From assembly GCA_024734495.1 (NCBI GenBank), contig JALMQS010000089.1:1871445-1935444 (forward strand): a stretch of DNA of 64,000 bases, given 5' to 3'. Below, piece by piece: positions 35,102-46,254 of the stretch. The notes below the pieces were generated by a model. It had not been told where the DNA came from and did no database searches. It was given only the letters and a program-made list of their open reading frames with translations. The first letter of the stretch is position 1. Each line of letters starts with the position of its first letter. This DNA is from Forficula auricularia (Eukaryota; Arthropoda; Insecta; Dermaptera; Forficulidae). The translations under genes and the position numbers were made by a program.

Positions 35102-35267
35102 CTACATACATATATTCCTAAACATGAATATAAAATAACTTAAATGTTTGAGTAAATAAATCTCCTGTCGCATGGTGGCACCCAAAGATAAGAGCGTATT
35201 GCGTCTAAATCTTTAAATAGAGCCCATACCAATGTGTCAGAATGAATTAAAAAAAAAACTGTTAGAA

Positions 35268-35640
35268 GAAATTTTCTCTTTGGAGAGAGACGGACTAGTA
35301 GAAATTTTAATTGAGAAGTGATGGAAGGCGGCCAAGGTTAATGAATGTTCTATATGATTGAGTGTAACGGGGACGGAATGCTGCCATGCAATAAAATATG
35401 TACATAGGTCAAACAAAACTGCGCGGTTACGTGAACATGAACTGTCTATCTCAAAAATAGCTGGAAACAATACGGCCCTTGTAAATCAAGCCCTGGATAA
35501 AAAACAACTTCAAAATTCAGTGCTATGAGCGAAATTATTTTAAAAGAAGAATCCTGAAAATAATATGGATAAAAAATATCTCACATCGAGTCACCTTCGG
35601 TCGAAATGTATCTAAAAATTTGCTATGATGAAATTATAAA
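35268..35640 (+). pseudogene. Second PLE-family GIY-YIG endonuclease relic
   Basis: In one frame from about 35396 the peptide reads YVHRSNKTARLREHELSISK and then NNTALVNQALD, resembling the YIGQTKR...RLREHE..I.K..NNTAL core of PLE nucleases. After a break, a shifted frame gives CYERNYFKRRILKIIWI (about 35518-35573), resembling the E.NY.KR..LE motif that follows. Upstream (35268-35335) is a phrase shared with 12935-12985. It differs from the 32-kb endonuclease, so it represents another PLE family. Degenerate and non-functional. Confidence 0.65.
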
Positions 35641-35845
35641 TAATTTAAAACAGGTTTAAAATTAAAAAATAGAAAAAAAGGAGAAAGAAGGGGAAAAAAG
35701 AAATTGTAAATAATAGTTTTCTCTCTGCTCATTCTTACCTACATGTACACAATTATTTTATTCAAACAGGTAATGTATAAATATTAATAATAACTAATCA
35801 CAGTGCGCACTCTTTGTGCTCATGTGACTTAGTGTTAGTTGATAT

Positions 35846-36806
35846 CAGTGACGTGCGGTCCATGAATGCCGTGGATATGGTGCATCCCTAAAATTTCAAA
35901 CATTTAGAGACTTCAAAATTTCAGGAGGATCTTTAAATTTTCAAATTATTATCCGTTATTTCAAATATTTCTATAAAAACAATTTTTTGTTATGAAAAGT
36001 ATATTTATTGGTTCTCGAAATAAAATAAAATGGTTGCATAGTTTCAAGGAGCAATTAAAATGAATGGTTTTCCAGAAAGGGTGCGGATAGAAGGTTTCAA
36101 GTCCCTGACTGGTATATCTTCCCGTTCAAGCCGGTCAAAGATAAGTCTCGACGAGTTGTAGTCGAATAAAAATTGTTCTCGATGAGGAACTATTAAAATA
36201 GTAATAATACAAAAAAGGAATAAATAAAAATGATTCGGGAATCTTTCGGACTAATCCATTTCTAAGAACTCTCAATATAGATAGCAATAAGAAATAGCTA
36301 AGTGAGTTCTATAGACAAGTCATAGCTATGCTTATAGAAATAGAATTAGTAGACATTTAAGATTTTCTTATAGGACAGTCTGATTCATTGTGGAAAATGA
36401 GTCGATTCATCTCATGCTCAGGGACTGTGAGGGTTAAATTACAAGATTTAATTTCTGATTCCTACTCTCATTCACACAAAACAGTATCCATTTGGGGCGA
36501 AGGTCCTAAAATATATTTTTAAAAAATCTAATGTTAAATTAAAAAAAAACTTAGAAAACGCGGTGTAGGTTTATAGTGAAAGATTTTTATATTTTAATAA
36601 GTTGATTTATAATTACTATTTTTTTTCCTTATTGTGAAACACCATAGGTACCATCTCCAATCTATTAAAATTTAATGATAAATTTGGAAAATAACGAAAA
36701 TGATGCCGTATTCATTGAAATTTGCAAAAAAAGCGAAGATTAAAATAAAATTTCAAAAAAATGAAGGGTACTTATTTGGATAGCATCCCTGGTTGAAAAG
36801 CCACTG
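35846..36806 (+). mobile_element. hAT-type element family 2, ~960-bp copy
   Basis: Begins CAGTGACGTGCGGTCCATGA and ends AAAGCCACTG. Flanking octamers GTTGATAT and GTCGGTAT match at 6 of 8. The interior has no transposase and is shared with 48.8-49.5 kb and, inverted, 63.2-63.85 kb. It preserves the empty site for the Harbinger MITE found in the 49-kb copy (around 36285-36300). Confidence 0.78.
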
Positions 36807-36815
36807 GTCGGTATA

Positions 36816-37732
36816 TATAGGGTCCGCCATCTAACGTTTTTTTTTTCAACTAGTGCTTATTTCGTGAATGGTAACATTTAGCTCATGTTTGATTTGACAG
36901 ATAATTAGTTTTATCCTTCCGCTAAACGAATATGGTTGTGTATACGCTTGAACAAGCTTCGCTAATTGGGCCTGCGATCGACTTACAGAAGATGCCTATT
37001 TTGCCAAAAAAATCATCTTTTCAGATGAAGCTCATTTTGATCTTGGCGGGTATGTAAACAAGCAAAATTGCCGCATTTGGGGCACAGAAAACCCGCACGC
37101 ATACATTGAAAAGCCGACGCACCCAAAACGAGTCACTGTTTGGTGCGGATTTTGGTCCAGAGGCATAATTGGGCCATTTTTCTTCGAAAATGAGCAAGGA
37201 GTGGCCGTTACAGTCAATGGCGATCGTTATCGGGCCATGTTGAACAAATTTTTGTTCACAAAAATTGAAGAGGAGGATATTGGCAACATTTGGTTTCAAC
37301 AGGACGGCGCTACGTGCCACACAGCCGAAGCTACACTCGATGTTTTGCGCCCTGTTTTTGAAGATCGCATTATCAGCCGCAGAGCTGATGTCGTTTGGCC
37401 ACCTCGGAGCTGCGATTTGACACCGTTGGACTATTATTTGTGGGGTGCCGTCAAAGATAAGTGTTACGCCGACAAGCCAGAGACAATTGACGCTTTAAAG
37501 GACAATATTCGTGAAGCCATTGGTGAAATACAGCTGCACACAATCGATAATGTGCTTAAAAATTGAACCGATCGTGTAGGGTACTGCATGGCCAGCCGAG
37601 GCAGCCATGTAAATGAAATTATTTTCTATTATTAACCGGAAGGATTGTACTTTCAAATAAAAAAGAAATTTGAGAAAATATTCAGTAGTTTTTTTATAGC
37701 ATTTAAAAAAAAGTTATTTGGCGGACCCTCTA
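36816..37732 (+). mobile_element. DD41D mariner-like element, internally deleted
   Basis: Inverted ends share AGGGTCCGCC followed by an ATCTAAC/AAATAAC variant and a T run, and lie in TATA-rich flanks consistent with TA insertion. Length is about 0.9 kb, compared with about 1.3 kb for full-length relatives. The transposase inside has lost its DNA-binding region. It sits directly beside the right end of the hAT element at 36806. Confidence 0.88.
36932..37635 (+). pseudogene. DD41D mariner-like transposase, broken
   Basis: Starts MVVYTLEQ, the usual N-terminus of this transposase group, but the frame then jumps near 36956 directly to the catalytic domain: NWACDRLTEDAYFAKK, IIFSDEAHF (first Asp), NKQNCRIWGTENP, VTVWCGFWSRGIIGP, WFQQDGATCHTA (second Asp) and PPRSCDLTPLDYYLWG (third Asp). 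Forty-one residues separate the last two aspartates. A TGA at 37564-37566 stands where tryptophan is expected, after which conserved sequence (DRVGYCMASRGSH) continues to TAA at 37633. The helix-turn-helix region is deleted with a frame change, so it is inactive. The rest of the catalytic domain is well preserved, suggesting a fairly recent loss. Confidence 0.93.
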
Positions 37733-37799
37733 TAATAAGTTGCAAAAGACATTTATCAATAATTAAGGAAAAATTCAATTGATGCCTCTGAGAAAGGAC

Positions 37800-38015
37800 A
37801 AATCTCAAGCACTCCTCTTAGGCATAGCCCCCACACCCCGTTATTTATATTTTTTATATTAATTTGTATACCATGAAGAAGGAGGGGAAATCCTCCGAAA
37901 CGTCGGTTTTTGAGTGTGAAAAAAATAACTTTCCAATAAATCTATTTTATTTGAGATAATTTTTTCATTTTTATCCTTGGGCTGCCTTCCATTACTTTTC
38001 AAAAAAAAGAAAAAA
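37800..38015 (+). mobile_element. PLE-type terminus with hammerhead-like stem
   Basis: ATGAAGA, then GGAGG and CCTCC forming a stem, then GAAAC and GTCGG (37873-37903), resemble the CTGANGA...GAAA core arrangement at PLE ends. Just downstream GGGCTGCCTTCCATTAC (about 37979) is the complement of a phrase in the 12.9-kb and 35.3-kb relics. No coding sequence is present. Confidence 0.45.
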
Positions 38016-38382
38016 AAAAAAAAAAAGATGTGCCTGAGTTGATTTATCATCATTTAAAACTGCTTCAGAATTATAAACCAAAATGTTATGAAAAGATTAC
38101 TACCATGGCCTTGCTAGAAGAGGAGAAAGTGATAATGCGAAAGGTTGCAAACGTAGGTATCTGTGCACTCTGGTTTTGAAGGTTTGGAGATTTTAAATAC
38201 CTAATTAAAGAAGGAGGCCTGAAGAGAGTTTCAGTTTCTTGAAGTCATTGGGACAAATATGTTACTCGCAATGGTGAATGATTAATTCCACTAACCGTGG
38301 ATTTATGAAAAAATCACCAATCTTTATTTAAGCTATGGCTATGTGATTAAATTTAGAATTAATAAAATGAAAAATCGGGACA

Positions 38383-38485
38383 ACCGGCTAAAATCTGATC
38401 CTTAATTAGAAGACAAAATTTAAAAAATAATAGTATCGTAAATTGGCTGATTGGTAGAAAGGCCGAAAAGCCAAAAAAAAAAAAA
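38383..38485 (+). mobile_element. SINE family 1, 5'-truncated copy
   Basis: CCGGCTAAAATCTGATC, AATAGTATCGTAAATTGGCT and GGCCGAAAAGCC followed by poly(A) (38473-38485) match the 3' half of the SINE at 28.5 kb, on the opposite strand. The tRNA-like promoter part is missing. Confidence 0.85.
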
Positions 38486-38489
38486 CGAA

Positions 38490-39150
38490 AAATTTTACAA
38501 ATTTTACTTTTGAATTTCGAAATTACTCAAGCTAAGCTATTTTTTCATTAATTTTCACAAATTTTTAAATTAAATAATTTCAAAGACAGGGGAGAGACAC
38601 AGTGGAAGATGCCTTTTGTAGGTCTATTGCCTGGAGCTTCAAAATTACCTACATGTTTAATAGGATTTTAAAACATCTATTCAACAGCTTATGGATCTGA
38701 TTGGGGTGTGTGAATTATTTTTTTCATCAGCAGTATCAAACTTTATTCTGTTCCTTAAAAGAAATTTCCTACCATTCTCGATATCTATTGACTATTTAAA
38801 CTTATTTATTTGGTAAGTTAATTAATTTATATTTCTTTTCTTTTGTTTCAGGTAAGCGGAATGATCTTCAACTTGCTTCCAACAGTATGTTCACCATTTT
38901 AAAAATAAATAAATAAATAAGTTGATTTGTTGGTACATTCGTAATATCACTGGAAATAAAGTCAAATTTCTAACTATAATATTCACTTCATTAAAGCTTG
39001 AATTATTATTTTTGGATTTTATTTTATTTAATTTATACTTGATAAATGTATTCAAAACACTTGACTATAGACTACTTGAAATCTTAAAAAGTGCGAATAT
39101 TTAATGTAACTAACAAAATAACTTTTATTTGTTTTAATTATGCTTAAATA
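38490..39150. other. No gene seen
   Basis: AT-rich. The frame at 38922-39104 has no recognisable domain. Confidence 0.5.
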
Positions 39151-39159
39151 TTGATGCAA

Positions 39160-39435
39160 GAAGAAGTTGTACCAAAAAGGTACACCCTCTGTAGTCCGTC
39201 GAGGACCCTTGTACCGTGAAAATAAGAAGAGATTTAGGGATTGGGTCGGAGTCGAAGATATCCATGGATGCGGGTCTTGAAAGACTGAAGGTTATATGTA
39301 GCTGAGAAGAAGGTCAGAGGAAGAGAGTTACATTCTGTACAAGTCATAGGGATAAACGAATTGGCGAATGCATTTGTTCGGTTAGTATCCAACTTAAGCG
39401 CGTAGGGGTGTTAAATTTGAGAAAATCGTGTATTT
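39160..39435 (-). pseudogene. Non-LTR retrotransposon 3' end
   Basis: On the minus strand this aligns with 44700-44960: a degenerate C-terminal reverse-transcriptase tail including FIPMT and SFKTRIHGYLR, then a 3' UTR with a GGTGTACCTTTTTGGTAC hairpin-like phrase comparable to GATACACCTTTTTGGTGTA at 44922. It is truncated at its 5' side, as is usual for LINE copies, with several frameshifts. Confidence 0.75.
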
Positions 39436-41200
39436 AGCACAAATAAAGCTCTTTAGTCTCTATAAAAAGAAATACATAGATCAAAAAAAGGCAGTTATTT
39501 TATCGATTTATATATGTTATGCCAAAGAGAAATTCAATTTATTGAGCTTAAATAAGAATATTTACCCTGCTAGCAAAGTTCGATTTATCTTCAGAGATTT
39601 TTCGAAGGGAAAGATATTATGTGAATCCGATTTCCAGAAATTTTCAACTTAAAGATGTTCTAATTATAGAGGTTCCTCTTATATAATAATTATATTATAT
39701 TTACCATAACAAAATGTTTTTGAAAAAGGAGCTTTTCTTTCAATCGACGCAAATATTTTACTAATTGAGGAATGTGGTTTTGAAGGCTTTGCTTTCATCT
39801 TTACTCTACTATAAATAGTGTTTAATAATCTATCTTCATTATACGGACTTACCCCATGAAGTCAATGTATTACTACTTGAGAATAATTGTTTTATTTGCT
39901 AATAATGAACTTCGATAGTTAAAGAACACTTCTAAAAAATATATTTTTAATGCAGTTACTTATAAAAAAGTTATAAGCAATCAAAATTTAGGAGACACTG
40001 AAAAAATGGGTGTGGTCTATGATAGTGGAGTAGAAACGTTTTTTTGACGTCACACCACATATGAAGCATTTTTGTTTGACGTTATTTTTATAGGTCCATA
40101 TGCGAATTTTAAATGCTAAATTAGATTAGAAATATATTTTAAAAAAAAAAAAAAAAAAAAATATATATATAAAGAAAATCAAACTTGTTTTTTATCATAG
40201 TTAATAATAAAAAGAAATGTCTTCACACGATGGCGGCTGGAGGCGAAATGCCTGTCTTGACTGGAGACACCCCCACTCCTGCTTTTCTAGCCTAGCTGTT
40301 CCTCCTTAGCTCCTTGCTCGTTCCGCGCTCTCGCTTGCACTTCAAGCCTTAAATGGAACGCCTCAGATGAGTCATGTTTTTTCGAGAGTGCAGCCGGCTT
40401 CATCGATTTATAAGACGTTGTCACGTCAAAAGATTTCGGTGGTCCTTGTGTGGAGTGAAAAATATACTCCTTTGTCTTTTGGATAAAAAATAAATTCCAT
40501 TCACTGTAGCTAAGAAAAAACAAAATTAATTATAAAAATTGAATTTATAAATATTAAAATGGCTTTTAATTTACATAAACGTCGTTGAGTGAAAATTTCT
40601 ATCCAATTCAAGTGAAATGAGATACTATTTTTGATAATGATGATCCTTCCGCGAAAAGATCTGCGGATGATGCAGGATTGAACTGATAAAAGGAAATCTT
40701 TAGCCGACTGTTAAGAGAACACGTGCCTAATTCGCTAGATCTGCGTCTTATGCAACATTTTATGTTTTGGAAAAAAAAAATAAAAAAATCCAAACCATCC
40801 CAGTCAAACGATCTGAGACGTCTGCTGTAAAAACGACCCAGATGGAAAATGAAGTCATTGACATTTTTATATCAAAAAGCATAAATTATTATTTTAAAAT
40901 ATTTCTTCTTTTCTCTTTAGCCACTGAAAGAAAAAGCAAAAAAAAGGCAAAAAACACAAAAATAAAAATGAAATGAAAAGATGAATGTGGAGATTCGTAT
41001 GCTCTAAGCTGACCTATTTTTTCCTCTTTGTCAATGTTTTCGTTTTGTTTTTTTAACTCAAAGTGGTTTGTGAAATTGCAAAATAACTTTCCTTATAAAC
41101 TTAATAAAACATCATCTCCACTTATATAGTAAATCTTAATAAAAAAAATCAACAATTAAAAATAGAAATTTTTTTCTTTAGTAAAATAAATTAAGATGTT
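39436..41200. other. No gene supported
   Basis: Bases 40200-40460 are less AT-rich and look unique; the open minus frame at 40287-40523 there has no recognisable domain. A poly(A) run lies at 40140-40160. Short frames at 39428-39652 and 40767-40976 are low complexity. The last few hundred bases may belong to the hAT relic that follows, but I cannot show it. Confidence 0.4.
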
Positions 41201-41771
41201 GTTTTTGTGTAAAAACAGCTATAAGCCAGCGTTTCTAGGCTAGCCGAAATCCTGCGTGAGCCAGCATCAGTTGAAGGCCTGAGAGATCCCAAACCAGCTT
41301 ACAGGCCCGTACGAGAATCAGCAAAGTCGTGAATTCGTCGACCAATCCCGCAAAATTCAGTCAAATCAAAGAATTAATTTATAGTTTCCAAACCTATAAA
41401 TTGGGCGTCGAAGTATTATGTAGAAGAGAGTCTACCCTAATAACTGCAGACACAACTTTTCGATCGATTTATTTTAGAGAAGGTGAAGAATCAAGAAACC
41501 GTTTTAAGCGCTGAATTATCCGATAAAAAAGAATAAGATACGTCAAGAAACGAAACACGTTTTATTCAGATTTATTAATGATGACCTCGAAAATGTAGAA
41601 CTTGTAGTTGTAGCGGCTGCAGATTCCAGCCAAAATTCTTTGCAAAATAATTTAACGTTGCAGGCGGAAGTAGAAATGCAGATTAAGCAAGACAATGAAG
41701 ACTACTCTACAGAAACAGGAACGAGAAAAAATAAAATTTTTGAAAAAGTATTAAAAATAAATTATATTTAA

Positions 41772-41900
41772 AAAAACTAAAAAGTACAAAATAATGTAAT
41801 ACTTAATCAAAAAGTGTGGGCCGCAGAAGCTTTTAATTAATTTCGACAAAGTGCCACACGGTTTATGATTAAGTATTACATTATTTTGTACTTTTTATAA
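41772..41900. repeat. Small hairpin inside the hAT relic
   Basis: AAAAAGTACAAAATAATGTA and the following ATACTTAATCA are complementary to about 41867-41898. About 60 bp of core separates the arms. It may be a MITE inserted in the transposase. Confidence 0.7.
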
Positions 41901-41909
41901 GCATGTTTT

Positions 41910-42200
41910 TTAGTTTTTTAACCGACTTCAAAAACGGAGGAGGTTCTCAATTCGACTGAGTTTTTTTTTTTTTTTTTGTGTCTATGTTATCTCATATCTT
42001 CGCCAATTCTGAACCGATTTTGATGATTGTTTTGCGTTGGGTTCAGTCTAGTTTCCGATTGGTCCCGTTTTTTTTTTCATTGGTATTAGACCTTTTTTGC
42101 TATGTTTGTTTAGACATTGTATATGAACCGATTTCGATGATTCTTTTTATATTGGAAAGGGAGGTCCCATATTAATTTGGTGAAGTTCTAATGATACGAT
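41910..42200 (+). repeat. Dispersed repeat with CCGACTTCAAAAA end
   Basis: AACCGACTTCAAAAACGGAG followed by GAGGTTCTCAATTCG and, after a T run, TGAACCGATTTTGATGATT. I recognise this phrase as common in insect genomes but cannot name the element class with confidence. A reading frame through it (41978-42175) is not a gene. Confidence 0.5.
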
Positions 42201-42445
42201 CAATGACGAATTAACGTTAATATACAATTCTTATGAGAAAATAATCGAAATTATATTATATTAAAATCTTTTATAAAAAACTCAATCTTAAAACGTTCAT
42301 TTAAAACCCGCAAACGTTTCTAGAGAATTTCTATATTTATTAATTTTATTTTATTATCATTTTCTGATTCATTCGCCCGACCCTTTCTCATACGAGATCC
42401 ATACAAGGTATTATCTTAAGTCACTATTAATAACATCACTAAAAA

Positions 42446-42890
42446 GAGAAAAATAAAAATAATTTTTATAAAAAAAATGAAATAAAACCGACTTCAAAAA
42501 AATTAAATGCAACAAATAAAATAATAATAGCTCAAAAATAAAATAAAATGCACTAAAAGGTATAAAATAATTATCTAATTTAGTTACAACTAAACGACGA
42601 AATATTTACACGAAATCACTTTTTGAAGTCGGTGCTAAACAAACTATATAAGCGAGCGTACCCGCCAATCGTACTAAGTAAAATCCGTCGAGTTTGATTC
42701 ATAAAATGTATATGTTTGGCACCGACTTCAAAAAGTGATTTCATGTAAATATTTCGTCGTTTAGTTATAACTAAATTAGATTATTATTTTATACCTTTTA
42801 GTGCATTTTATTTTATTTTTGAGTTTTATGTATTTAATTTTGTTTGAAGTCGGTTTTATTTTTATTTTTTATAAAAATTATTTTTTATTA
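42446..42890. repeat. Palindromic repeat with GACTTCAAAAA motifs
   Basis: The left arm (about 42446-42640) and right arm (about 42716-42890) are nearly perfect reverse complements, including ACGACGAAATATTTACA with its complement and ATAAAACCGACTTCAAA with its complement. The right arm matches window bases 1-42 and 1955-1990, where a HINE-like element interrupts it. Confidence 0.8.
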
Positions 42891-43126
42891 ATTTTATATA
42901 ATTTTTTTTAAATTAAGTAGGTAAACAATTATTTTTATAGATAAATGTTTGCGGAATTTAACAAAACGAAAGTCACATTGATAGATATATATAGGTGAAG
43001 CTAATATAAAGCATGTAAAAAGAAATGACGGCATACGCAACGGGTGAACTGAAAGGAAAATACTTGATTTTGACGCTCAAACCAACTCAAGTGTAGAGGC
43101 AGAAAGAACATTTTCCGGACGCTGAC

Positions 43127-43395
43127 TACATATCGTCGACTTAGAGTGTAAACCTGATAAATCTATTTTTTATCATATATGACATATTAATACCATTCGA
43201 AAGAAAAAGAGATGCAGCATCGTCCAAGTAAAACCCCTACTTAAAATTACGATCGTAAGTTGTAGAAAAAAAATGTGAAAAATAGTTACTTTCCAAAACA
43301 ACAATATTAAATTTTGTTTGTTTTTTCTCTGCCTGTAAAATTTCCTTGTTGTGAGTTAGCAGGTTTACACTCTAAGGCGATGATATGTAGTTCTA
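43127..43395. repeat. Hairpin overlapping the hAT C-terminus
   Basis: ACTACATATCGTCGACTTAG plus AGTGTAAACCTG (43127-43158) is complementary to about 43364-43395. The left arm is part of the hAT-like coding relic, so the right arm is either an inverted partial duplicate of it or a terminal structure. Confidence 0.65.
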
Positions 43396-43732
43396 TAAGA
43401 AGTATAGATTGGGAGATAACACAATTGATGCTATTTGTTTTTCAAGATAATTTTTCAAAAAACAAGTGACTTAATTATTTAAAATAAGTTAGTCTGAAAT
43501 TTGATATTAAATTAAATTTTATAAAATAAAAAATACCTCCCCGGGATCCGCAGGATTAGCTCCAATTCAGCAATCATCCCGCGGGATTGAAAATACTGCT
43601 GGATTGCAATCCCTACCGTTACGTCTCAAACTGTCTCAAAGGCGTTGGCACTTTTCATAACTGAAAAATGGCGTGCATTACCAGGGATTATTAATCAAAA
43701 CCTTGCTTTTCTACATCAATATATTTTAATAG

Positions 43733-43908
43733 AAAGCTTTGATAAGAACTACATTAAATATATTTATTAACTCAAACATAAACAACATAAATACACGACG
43801 TTTCTTTCACAGATCTAGTGATCGAAATATCGTAGATTTATCTTGTATAATATATTATGTTTGCGTTAATAAATATATTTAATGTGGATCTTATCAAAGC
43901 CTTCTATT
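43733..43908. repeat. Small hairpin (MITE-like)
   Basis: The left arm CTTTGATAAGAACTACATTA with following AATATATTTATTAA is complementary to about 43868-43908. The core is about 90 bp. No target duplication is recognised. Confidence 0.65.
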
Positions 43909-44081
43909 AAATTATTTAGCCACCAAAGCTTTGATCAATACATTAACATAATTTTTTAAAATTCATTCAATTTGAGTCTTGACATTTCATTTTTTAGTTT
44001 GATGAATTTCCAATCCTTATATTAAGGCAAAATAAAAACTTTGATTGACATTATAAATTAAAAAAAAAATCAAATACCATT

Positions 44082-44140
44082 TGTGTGTTGAAAGAACATT
44101 TTCTAATATATTCACAGAAGTTAAGCAGCATATGTAATAT
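44082..44140 (+). pseudogene. Possible hAT C-terminal fragment
   Basis: The peptide KYHLCVERTFSNIFTEVKQH followed by M and a stop resembles the VERTFS-containing C-terminal motif of hAT transposases. It is short, and could be chance. Confidence 0.3.
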
Positions 44141-44489
44141 GACTAATTCTAAGTTGTGGCCCTCAATAATTTTACTGAGAAGAAAGGTTTTCTCAAATGA
44201 AAGAGTTTGAGAAACTCCTCTCTCTTAGACAACAAATTAGTGATTCAATTATATGTTTTGTCGATTTTACTCAAAGGCGTTGAATTGTGAACTTTAAAAG
44301 AAGATAAGTTTTAAAGTTGAGAAGCATTTGAAATGTGCTTCATCGTCACGCGTGAAGGATATAAATATGAAAGTAAAAAATATCTAACAAAGAGATCTTG
44401 AAAAGAACTATAACTGTTAAACAAAAATGGATAAAACGTCATCAATTAGATATCTAATAAAATTATTAGAATGAATAAATTAACATTCT

Positions 44490-44965
44490 CTTGCTATCCT
44501 GAATGCGAATCAGAAGCGAGCAATTAAACTATTAGGAGACCCGGTTCTATCAACTCAGTCGACTCCCTGGAGAAGAACCGATTCTGCCCTTTCCCTGTAC
44601 TACAGATATTATCACGGTGTCTATTCATTCGAACTGAAATCAATTATCCCCCTAAAGCCCTCTTTACGAGAAACATGGGGTTTTCTAACGCACCCCTTCG
44701 CTGTCAAATTAGATAAAAGTCGAACAAGCGCTTTCGCCAACTTTTTTATCCCTATGACCTCCAGAGACTGGAACTCGCTCTCTGCCACCATCTTTCCAGC
44801 GACTTATAATCTTCAACTGTTTAAGACCCGTATCCACAGATACCTTCGACCCCTGCCCAGACCATAAAATTCTTTCTTCTTCTTCTTTTCACGATGGAGG
44901 GGCTAACACAGACCTTTAGGGGATACACCTTTTTGGTGTAACTCCTTCTCTCATCATTTTCATTA
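44490..44965 (+). pseudogene. Non-LTR retrotransposon RT C-terminus and 3' UTR
   Basis: The peptide runs LAILNANQKRAIKLLGDP, then ALSLYYRYYHGVYSFELKSI, then FAVKLDKSRTSAFANFFIPM and TSRDWNSLSATIFP, ending FKTRIHRYLRPLPRP and a stop near 44867. This is the tail of a jockey/CR1-like reverse transcriptase ORF2, after the catalytic core. The 3' UTR carries GATACACCTTTTTGGTGTA. One indel disrupts the first third. Related copies: 39.2 kb (-), 56.8 kb (+), and a 3'-end-only piece at 46.3 kb. Confidence 0.85.
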
Positions 44966-45904
44966 AAAAAATATATATAGGTATATATATATAAATGATA
45001 TAATTTTACATCTTCTCATTTAATTCCTCACTAAAACTCTGAAAGTATTAAATTAAAAATATAATATTTAGTAATAGATAAGCAAATTATCGTGTTGATT
45101 TTTCACTCTTCAAATTTTGAATTTCTTCGAAATTCGAATCACCAAGTACCTTTATTTAAACTATATGGCATGGCTATGTGCTTAATTTTAGAATCACTAG
45201 AACGCGAAATTTTTTCAAATTCACCTTAATTAAGAAATTCAAAGATGGCCTTTTTTAATTCAAATGTGTAGGTATTTCTCGAATGAAAATTCACTATACC
45301 TAAAATAAAGTAGAAAATATCATCGTTCACACACTTTTTGATAACAATCTTTATTTTTAAGCTTTTAAAAGATATTAATTATTAATTTAATCTTTTGACA
45401 CGTTTCCATAGGTCTATATAATGCCTCCCTTTTGCACAGAATATAATGAAACTTTAAAGATCGTAAAAAATTCAATCTGAACATTTCAAAGGACATTAAC
45501 ATTTTATATCAGATTTTGCGGCGCTTCATATTTTTGTTTGACTTTATTGAGGGGATTAAAAACTTCAATAGAAAAAAAATTAAGTATAAACTCGCTCTTT
45601 TATCTTTTTATGTGTTGTACTATTGATAAGAGAGTCAGAACATTATTGTTCAAGAAATTTGTAGTATTATTACTCATTTATTATAATTACTTTAATGTAG
45701 TGCATGACATTTCTAATTACAAAGAAACTTTAAAATATTATATTATTATAATACGATCAATTTTAATCATATTGATATCGACAGAAGGTTTTAATTAATT
45801 ACTAAATTACTTAATCCAACAATTAATTATTTTTGCAAATCAGTTCGTTGGGCTTATTTATAATCATTTATAACAATAAATGAAAAACATAAAATATATT
45901 AACG
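44966..45904. other. No gene seen
   Basis: AT-rich with TA runs. The frame at 45538-45798 has AT-driven composition and no domain. Confidence 0.5.
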
Positions 45905-45907
45905 AAT

Positions 45908-46127
45908 ATGAATTTAAGGTCAAATCAAAGATTTTAATAGATCTGTTTATATTGCATGTAGGAGGGCCTTGTCCCCTTGGGAGTCGAACCCAAGTGTCTG
46001 ACTGGTTGCTCGGAAAGCGTGCTAGTGTTTGGGTTCGACGGTTCGACTCCCGAGTGGACAAGACCCTTCTACATGCAATATAAACATATCTATTAAAATT
46101 TTTGATTTGACCTAAATTCATTTTTGT
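45908..46127 (-). mobile_element. Hairpin element with tRNA-like core, copy 2
   Basis: Arms at about 45908-45975 and 46060-46127 are reverse complements, ending in CAAATCAAAGATTTTAATAG, nearly the same arm sequence as at 21991. The core contains GTCCCCTTGGGAGTCGAACC (45970-45989), whose complement carries the tRNA T-arm/B-box GGTTCGACTCC. The opposite side of the core also contains GGTTCGACTCCC on the plus strand (46035-46046), so both strands have a B-box-like site. Confidence 0.65.
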
Positions 46128-46254
46128 TAATAAAATTGATTAAATATCACGAGTTGATTTTGAAAATAAAATCTTTCTCAAATAGACACTCATTTCCTTG
46201 CATAAAATATATTATTTCGAGGAATTTTTTCACTTATAATTGATCACTACATGT

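Larger units (their letters stand above)
41320..43200 (+). pseudogene. hAT transposase relic split by insertions
   Basis: The left part (41320-41760) gives, across frameshifts, STLITADTTFRSI, EKVKNQETVLSAELSDKK and RFINDDLENVEL, the kind of sequence that precedes the C-terminal region of hAT transposases. The right part (43080-43175) gives TNSSVEAERTFSGR, then a stop, then IVDLECKPDKSI, closely resembling the hAT dimerisation signature (SVEAERAFS...KLRS.L.DKSI). Between them about 1.25 kb of other repeats has inserted (41770-43000). Stops and frameshifts show long decay. Assignment of the right part is good; linking it with the left part into one gene is inference. Confidence 0.6.

Noticed and set aside
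45864..46121. Open frames on both strands at 45.9-46.1 kb
   Set aside because: They arise from the hairpin element's palindromic sequence, which is open on both strands by symmetry.
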